DNA of 27,873 bases, from contig JBHLJZ010000046.1 in the NCBI GenBank assembly GCA_048887165.1, forward strand, positions 1 through 27,873, given 5' to 3'. Origin of the DNA: SOKP01 sp048887165 (lineage in GTDB: Archaea; Asgardarchaeota; Lokiarchaeia; Sigyniarchaeales; SOKP01). Numbering within the stretch: the stretch's first letter is position 1; each line of letters opens with the position of its first letter. Below are positions 23,706 through 27,873 of the stretch, piece by piece. The notes beneath the pieces were generated by a model. It was not told the DNA's origin. It worked only from the letters and a program-made list of their open reading frames with translations, and did no database searches. Both the position numbers and the translations under genes were made by a program.

Positions 23706-24992
23706 ATGAAAGAACTCAGAAAAAAACTTAAAATAACTAATAAAGCACTCGATGATGTAAACAAGTTTCTTTTGGAAGAGAATAATATTCTTACCAATAA
23801 TTTATTTGAAATTATTGATAAATATGGTGGAGTTGAAGAAATTAATAGAAAAGCAAGAGAGTCAGCCAATTTAGAAAACTTAGTTGATAGATTGCAAAAG
23901 AAAAAGCCAGAATACGCACGGGATATAGATTGGTTAGTTGAGCAGAGAGATAATAATGCTTTTATTAGTATGAATGATTATAGAGAAAAAATACTCGGAG
24001 ATAAAATAAAGGAGGTAAAATTTAACGAGGATTATGCCGTTACACTTGAGCTTTCTGCATGTCAATACTTTCCTTTTTTAATAGATTTAGCTAAATTAGC
24101 AATAGAAAATCAGAATTTAGTACCTAGTAGAATAATTCGCGTTAGAAAAATGAAAGAACAGGAAGAAGATGGCGACTTGTTAGCTATGGCCGCAGCTATG
24201 CAAGTAATTGGTGCAACTTATGTTGAGACGTTGGATACAAAAGGAACTGCTCCCGGTCCAGATGGATTACCTGTCAATGTTCATCTAGGAGGTCCTGAAA
24301 CGATTACAGGTTATTTTGGTGGTGTTGGACAACCTAATGAATATGCATTAAAATGGCTTGATGAATTTCTTTATTATTATACAAATTATGGAGTTAAACA
24401 AGTCCTTAATGTAAATCCTGGAACAGTGTTAGTCGGATATTTTATCTATAAATTAGGTATTAATAATGAATTTAAAATTTCAGTTTATATGGGAAATGAC
24501 AATCCATATTCATGCCTTTGGACACTTATGACAGCAAAGTTATTTGCTCGTGAAGATGGAACCAGCCCTTTAATTGGGTTTAATTTATCAAATGCAGTTA
24601 ACAATGAAACTATTGAGCTTTCTGCATATATTAGAAAAGAATTTGGATTCGAAGATGTTGTAAGATTTGAACATCATATAATAGAGACTTGGAAAAGCAT
24701 TGTTAGACAGCCTTATGATAGAAGAGAAGAATTGATTGATTTAGCTAAAAAAGTTAAAAATATTAGCGCTAAACATGAAGGAGGAGATATAGAAGTAGAA
24801 AAAACACGGGAACATCCAACTGATATTTTAGATTATTTCAGAGATAAGCAAGAAATCATTGAAGCAGGCGAATGGGAATTTATGCGTATCGGTCTTTTGG
24901 ATAGATATAGATCGGTTAATAGTACTGCCAAAGCGCTTACGGAAAATGGAGTCTCGTGTATTGCAGCAAAGAATTTACATCATAGAAATTAA
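23706..24992 (+). CDS. Unrecognised 428-residue protein in operon with DapA-Fae fusion
   Basis: I do not recognise the family. The protein is soluble, with no signal or membrane segment. Residues 1-105 are charged and helical. From about 108 it is alpha/beta: LELSACQYFP, then SRIIRVRK, a conserved-looking block DTKGTAPGPDG (177-187) and VHLGGPETITGYFGG (192-206), QVLNVNPGTVLVGY (232-245), YMGNDNPYSCLWT (261-273) and a C-terminal AKNLHHRN. The pattern of strands followed by Gly/Asn loops suggests a metabolic enzyme, perhaps a TIM-like barrel, but this is a guess. It ends 20 bp before the aldolase-Fae gene and shares its promoter, so it probably acts in the same pathway, possibly supplying the aldolase substrate. 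Confidence 0.8.
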   Translation: MKELRKKLKITNKALDDVNKFLLEENNILTNNLFEIIDKYGGVEEINRKARESANLENLVDRLQKKKPEYARDIDWLVEQRDNNAFISMNDYREKILGDKIKEVKFNEDYAVTLELSACQYFPFLIDLAKLAIENQNLVPSRIIRVRKMKEQEEDGDLLAMAAAMQVIGATYVETLDTKGTAPGPDGLPVNVHLGGPETITGYFGGVGQPNEYALKWLDEFLYYYTNYGVKQVLNVNPGTVLVGYFIYKLGINNEFKISVYMGNDNPYSCLWTLMTAKLFAREDGTSPLIGFNLSNAVNNETIELSAYIRKEFGFEDVVRFEHHIIETWKSIVRQPYDRREELIDLAKKVKNISAKHEGGDIEVEKTREHPTDILDYFRDKQEIIEAGEWEFMRIGLLDRYRSVNSTAKALTENGVSCIAAKNLHHRN

Positions 24993-25012
24993 AATTAAGA
25001 AGGTAAAAAAGC

Positions 25013-26500
25013 TTGGGAAAATTTGATTTTAGACCTTCTGGAGTAATGCCTGCTATGGTAACTCCTTTTAATAAAGATGAATCAATAAATGAAGAGCAAT
25101 TAAGAAACCTTGTAAATCATCTAATAGATCAAGGAGTCACTGGACTTGTTCCTTCGGGTACTACGGGTGAATTCGTTAATATGACTTTTGAAGAAAGGTT
25201 AAAAGTTATTGAAATTGTTGTTGATGAAACGAATGGAAGGATTCCAGTCATCGCAGGAACAGGAGAAACTGGAACCAAGTTAGTCATTGACGCTACAAAT
25301 AAAGCAGCAGATATTGGAGCAGATGCAGTTCTAATTGTTACTCCATATTATTTAAAGCCAAAAGCAAAAGGATTATACGATCATTATTACACTATCGCGG
25401 AAAAAACAGATATTCCAATAGTGCTTTACAATATTCCTGTTTGTACTGGTATAGAATTACCTTGGACCGTTGTAGAAGATTTAGTAGATATTGAGAATAT
25501 AGTAGGAATCAAAGATTCCAGTGGGGATTATAAATACTTTTCAGCTTTATTAGAAAAAGTAAGCGATAAGATCTCTGTTATGATAGGATGGGACGAAAAT
25601 GTCTTAGGAGCCTTGGCAGGAGGAGCTGCAGGATGTATATTAGGTTCTGCTAATGTTATTCCTAAAGTTTGGCTCGAAATTTATGACCATGTGAAAAATA
25701 ATAGATTAAACGAAGCACAGAATTTACAAAAGAGGGTTCAAAAGATCGCTCGTATGCTTATTAATTCTGGTGCACTTGGTGCTAAAGAGTGTTTGAATAT
25801 GATGGGAGTTCCAGTAGGGATTACCCGCCAACCAATTATTTTAGGTGATGCTTTATCGTATGAACTCAGAGACGAATTTAGAGTAGAACTCGAAAAGTTG
25901 GGTTTAATTCAAAAGAAAGAAATTAAATTTGAACTTGATGAAAAGGAATTAACAAGTCGATTTTATTCTGTAGGGATTACACCTGAAAAGATCTCTGATT
26001 TTAGTTTAAAAGTAGGAGAATCTCTGGTAGGAGATCGTGCAGAATTAGCTCACATTGATTTACTTATAGGGAAAAAAGATGGGCCAGTTGGGGAAGCATA
26101 TGCTCGTGCTTTAACTCATCCTGCTAAAGGTAGAGAAGGTCTTCAAGTGATTCTAGAACCAAATATGCAAATAAAACCCGCTACTATAATGATTCCAACT
26201 GTCAAGATTACTTCATTGCGCCATGCTAGTCTGACTTACGGCCCTGCTCAAGCTGCAGTAGCTAAAGCCGTAATGCAATGCATTGAAGATGGAATCCTTC
26301 CAAAAGAATTGGCAGATGATATTGTAATTATTGTAAATGTTTTTGTGCATCCTAGCTCTAGTGCAAGAAAACGAGTTTTTATAAACAACTATAAAGCAAC
26401 ACGTAATGCAATTCGAAAAGCAATGGAAGGTGTACCAACAGTTGATGATGGCATCAATAATGCAGAAAATGCTCGTCATCCATTAAGGAATGACCCTTAA
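25013..26500 (+). CDS. DapA-family aldolase fused to formaldehyde-activating enzyme (Fae)
   Basis: A 495-residue two-domain protein from TTG 25013, with AAGGT eight bases upstream. Residues 7-300 are a dihydrodipicolinate synthase/N-acetylneuraminate lyase TIM barrel: GTTGE (49-53), Tyr139 and the Schiff-base Lys167 in GIKDSSG. The Arg that binds aspartate semialdehyde in true DapA (YNVPSRTG) is Cys144 here (YNIPVCTG), so another substrate is likely. Residues about 333-480 are Fae: GDRAELAHIDLLIG with the catalytic His347, DGPVGEAYARAL, KPATIMIPTV, YGPAQAAVAKAV and NVFVHP. Fae joins formaldehyde to tetrahydromethanopterin. Fae-hexulose phosphate synthase fusions are known; I know of no DapA-Fae one. 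An aldolase releasing formaldehyde for the Fae domain is a natural inference. Confidence 0.88.
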   Translation: MGKFDFRPSGVMPAMVTPFNKDESINEEQLRNLVNHLIDQGVTGLVPSGTTGEFVNMTFEERLKVIEIVVDETNGRIPVIAGTGETGTKLVIDATNKAADIGADAVLIVTPYYLKPKAKGLYDHYYTIAEKTDIPIVLYNIPVCTGIELPWTVVEDLVDIENIVGIKDSSGDYKYFSALLEKVSDKISVMIGWDENVLGALAGGAAGCILGSANVIPKVWLEIYDHVKNNRLNEAQNLQKRVQKIARMLINSGALGAKECLNMMGVPVGITRQPIILGDALSYELRDEFRVELEKLGLIQKKEIKFELDEKELTSRFYSVGITPEKISDFSLKVGESLVGDRAELAHIDLLIGKKDGPVGEAYARALTHPAKGREGLQVILEPNMQIKPATIMIPTVKITSLRHASLTYGPAQAAVAKAVMQCIEDGILPKELADDIVIIVNVFVHPSSSARKRVFINNYKATRNAIRKAMEGVPTVDDGINNAENARHPLRNDP

Positions 26501-26536
26501 TTAGACAAAAATTTAAAAAAGTAAAATAAAAGTTAA

Positions 26537-27547
26537 TTATTCTACTATTTTCCTTCTGCGTCTTATTAACAGTAGGGCTTCTACCCCTATTAATGCTCCT
26601 CCACTAATAACCGAAATTAAGGTAATTAGTTCTAAAGGAAATCCTTCACCATCTTGAGTTGGAATTGGACAGCTCATTAATGGAAAATTATCTTTATTAT
26701 TATAATGATCAATAATATATGGGGTATCACCAATTCCATCATTATTCGAGTCGGAACCGGTGTAATCACTCCAATAATTCCCCTTTATACCATTATCCCA
26801 GTAATTCGATCCCTCATCATAACCATTGTTAGTATTGTTAATAAAACAATTTAGAAATATAGAATTCGCGTGCGAAGTAAAATTCATAATATATAAACCA
26901 AAAATTTTGTTTTTTATCAAATTTTGCTTAACTGTGTTATTATGACTGCGAGATAATACTATCCCATAAAAATCATTACTATTTGCGATGTTTCCTATAA
27001 TTGAGTTATTATTACTATCACCTAAAAAAATCCCTTCCATGGAGTTATCATTTACGGTATTTCCCGAAATGGTGTTATTATGGCTATTAGATAAACCTAT
27101 TCCAACCGAATTAGATATACAAAAATTATCTTCTAGTTGTGCGTTAGAAACATTAAACAACATGATCCCCAAAAACCCGGTTCCTGTTCCAGCATTATAT
27201 AGACTACATTTTTCAATCCTACAGAATACATCGGAATTTTTAATTAAAATACAGTTTCCCGACCCGCCACCATTAATTTCCAAATTTTTAATGACATAAG
27301 GATCGGAGTAGGTGCCTGAACCCGTACATATTCCTGCACTCTTTGCTTCAGTCCAATTATTATCAATATAAATTTTTCCCGACACATCCGAGAGTTTCAA
27401 ATTGCCTTTGTCTATAGTAAAATCATTTCTATAGTCCAAACTTTTGTTGCTATTGTAATTAATACAACTAATGTTAATGATAAATATTGGAGAAAAAACG
27501 AAAAGGAGTCCTATAAAGATTAGATTGAATTTCATGTTTGATTTCAT
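26537..27547 (-). CDS. NosD-like right-handed beta-helix surface protein with C-terminal anchor
   Basis: A 336-residue secreted protein from ATG 27547, with GGGGAGA six bases upstream. Residues about 7-27 form a signal peptide. The middle is a parallel beta-helix with many NN..I.GN turns (NNTISGNTVNDNS, NNSIIGNIANSND, NNTVKQNLIKN), as in NosD/pectate-lyase-like repeats. It ends with the GNYWSDYTGSD and DGIGDTPYIID motif common in archaeal NosD-like proteins, then a transmembrane helix and RRRRK at the C-terminus. It probably sits on the cell surface facing outward; a ligand or enzymatic activity is not evident. It converges on the dapA-fae gene (36 bp gap) and follows a small membrane protein gene by 48 bp. 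Confidence 0.82.
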   Translation of the reverse strand: MKSNMKFNLIFIGLLFVFSPIFIINISCINYNSNKSLDYRNDFTIDKGNLKLSDVSGKIYIDNNWTEAKSAGICTGSGTYSDPYVIKNLEINGGGSGNCILIKNSDVFCRIEKCSLYNAGTGTGFLGIMLFNVSNAQLEDNFCISNSVGIGLSNSHNNTISGNTVNDNSMEGIFLGDSNNNSIIGNIANSNDFYGIVLSRSHNNTVKQNLIKNKIFGLYIMNFTSHANSIFLNCFINNTNNGYDEGSNYWDNGIKGNYWSDYTGSDSNNDGIGDTPYIIDHYNNKDNFPLMSCPIPTQDGEGFPLELITLISVISGGALIGVEALLLIRRRRKIVE

Positions 27548-27595
27548 TTTAATCTCCCCATTTAATATTTTTTTTCTATGTATAGATTTAATATC

Positions 27596-27873
27596 CTATT
27601 TTTTTTCTAATTTTTTAATAATTAGGTTTATGCCAAATATAATTAAAATAACACCAAGTACTAACCAAGTTATCGAGAAAAAGAGAGGATGATGAATCTC
27701 ACTAATTAATAACAATGTAAAAAATACAATATTTACTATACCAATAGAAGAAGATATTAAACCTAAGATTTGATTCGCTCTCTTTCTAGTTTTTATATCA
27801 TGGATGTACCAATCTGCTGACATAAAAAATAATCCATATATAATTAAAAAGATTCCAACAAGAATTAATGGTA
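27596..27873 (-). CDS. Small multi-pass membrane protein (5' end beyond window)
   Basis: The frame is open to the window edge: beyond ATG 27823 it continues upstream with the hydrophobic PLILVGIFLIIYGLFF, which forms a likely helix, so the real start probably lies outside. Two further helices follow (LGLISSSIGIVNIVFFTLLLIS and a segment around ITWLVLGVILIIFGINLII), ending in KKLEKK. If ATG 27823 were the start the protein would have 75 residues. No family recognised; the basic C-terminus suggests it lies in the cytosol. Probably the first visible gene of an operon with the NosD-like protein. Confidence 0.6.
   Translation of the reverse strand, partial: PLILVGIFLIIYGLFFMSADWYIHDIKTRKRANQILGLISSSIGIVNIVFFTLLLISEIHHPLFFSITWLVLGVILIIFGINLIIKKLEKK

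Noticed and set aside
25013..25915. A genuine lysine-biosynthesis dihydrodipicolinate synthase
   Set aside because: The aspartate-semialdehyde-binding Arg is Cys144, and the gene is fused to Fae with no lysine-pathway neighbours.

Overview
The window is AT-rich, densely coded DNA that looks archaeal and most likely comes from an Asgard archaeon of the Lokiarchaeota/Promethearchaeota type. This rests on three things: enzymes of the archaeal tetrahydromethanopterin/methanofuran C1 pathway (Fwd subunits, Fae domain, HdrB), eukaryote-like signalling parts (a Rag-type GTPase with HKMD G4 motif, longin-like and roadblock-like proteins, a vWA protein with a C4HC3 zinc finger), and TATA-type promoters with frequent TTG starts. 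The assignment is inference; no rRNA gene is present.

Positions 1-8157 (mostly minus strand) are C1/redox genes. Reading in the direction of transcription, a compact operon carries a small 2x[4Fe-4S] ferredoxin, a 4x[4Fe-4S] polyferredoxin, fwdD, fwdB and fwdC. It is followed by fdhD (cofactor sulfuration), a zinc-ribbon membrane protein, a beta-CASP/RNase J-like hydrolase and a partial hdrB cut by the window edge. No fwdA is visible. The 5' end of fwdB is split: the CPFCG start of its [4Fe-4S] motif is separated from the TLCDD continuation by an apparent 30-nt, hairpin-forming, stop-containing insertion.

Positions 8158-12360 hold a two-gene 2-oxoacid:ferredoxin oxidoreductase (plus strand) whose beta subunit lacks a usual Cys and has an altered TPP motif, an exported beta-lactamase-fold serine hydrolase (minus), and a degraded remnant of a second beta-subunit gene in the next intergenic stretch.

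Positions 12361-20168 form a eukaryotic-signature cluster. Two plus-strand genes (vWA + PHD/RING-like finger + zinc ribbon; zinc ribbon + roadblock-like) converge on a three-gene minus-strand operon: a 1214-residue single-pass membrane protein with six extracellular Ig-like repeats and a cytosolic TPR-like helical region, a Rag-like GTPase with a C-terminal roadblock-like domain (4-nt ATGA overlap), and a longin-like protein. This looks like a membrane receptor wired to a Rag GTPase module and is the best candidate for an undescribed system here.

Positions 20550-27873 hold peptidase T, the decayed C-terminus of an enoyl-CoA hydratase, a UDP-glucose/GDP-mannose-type dehydrogenase, and a plus-strand pair: an unrecognised 428-residue protein followed by a DapA-family aldolase fused to a formaldehyde-activating enzyme (Fae). 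The fusion suggests that an aldolase releases formaldehyde straight into the tetrahydromethanopterin pathway that Fwd completes. The window ends with a NosD-like beta-helix surface protein and a partial membrane protein.
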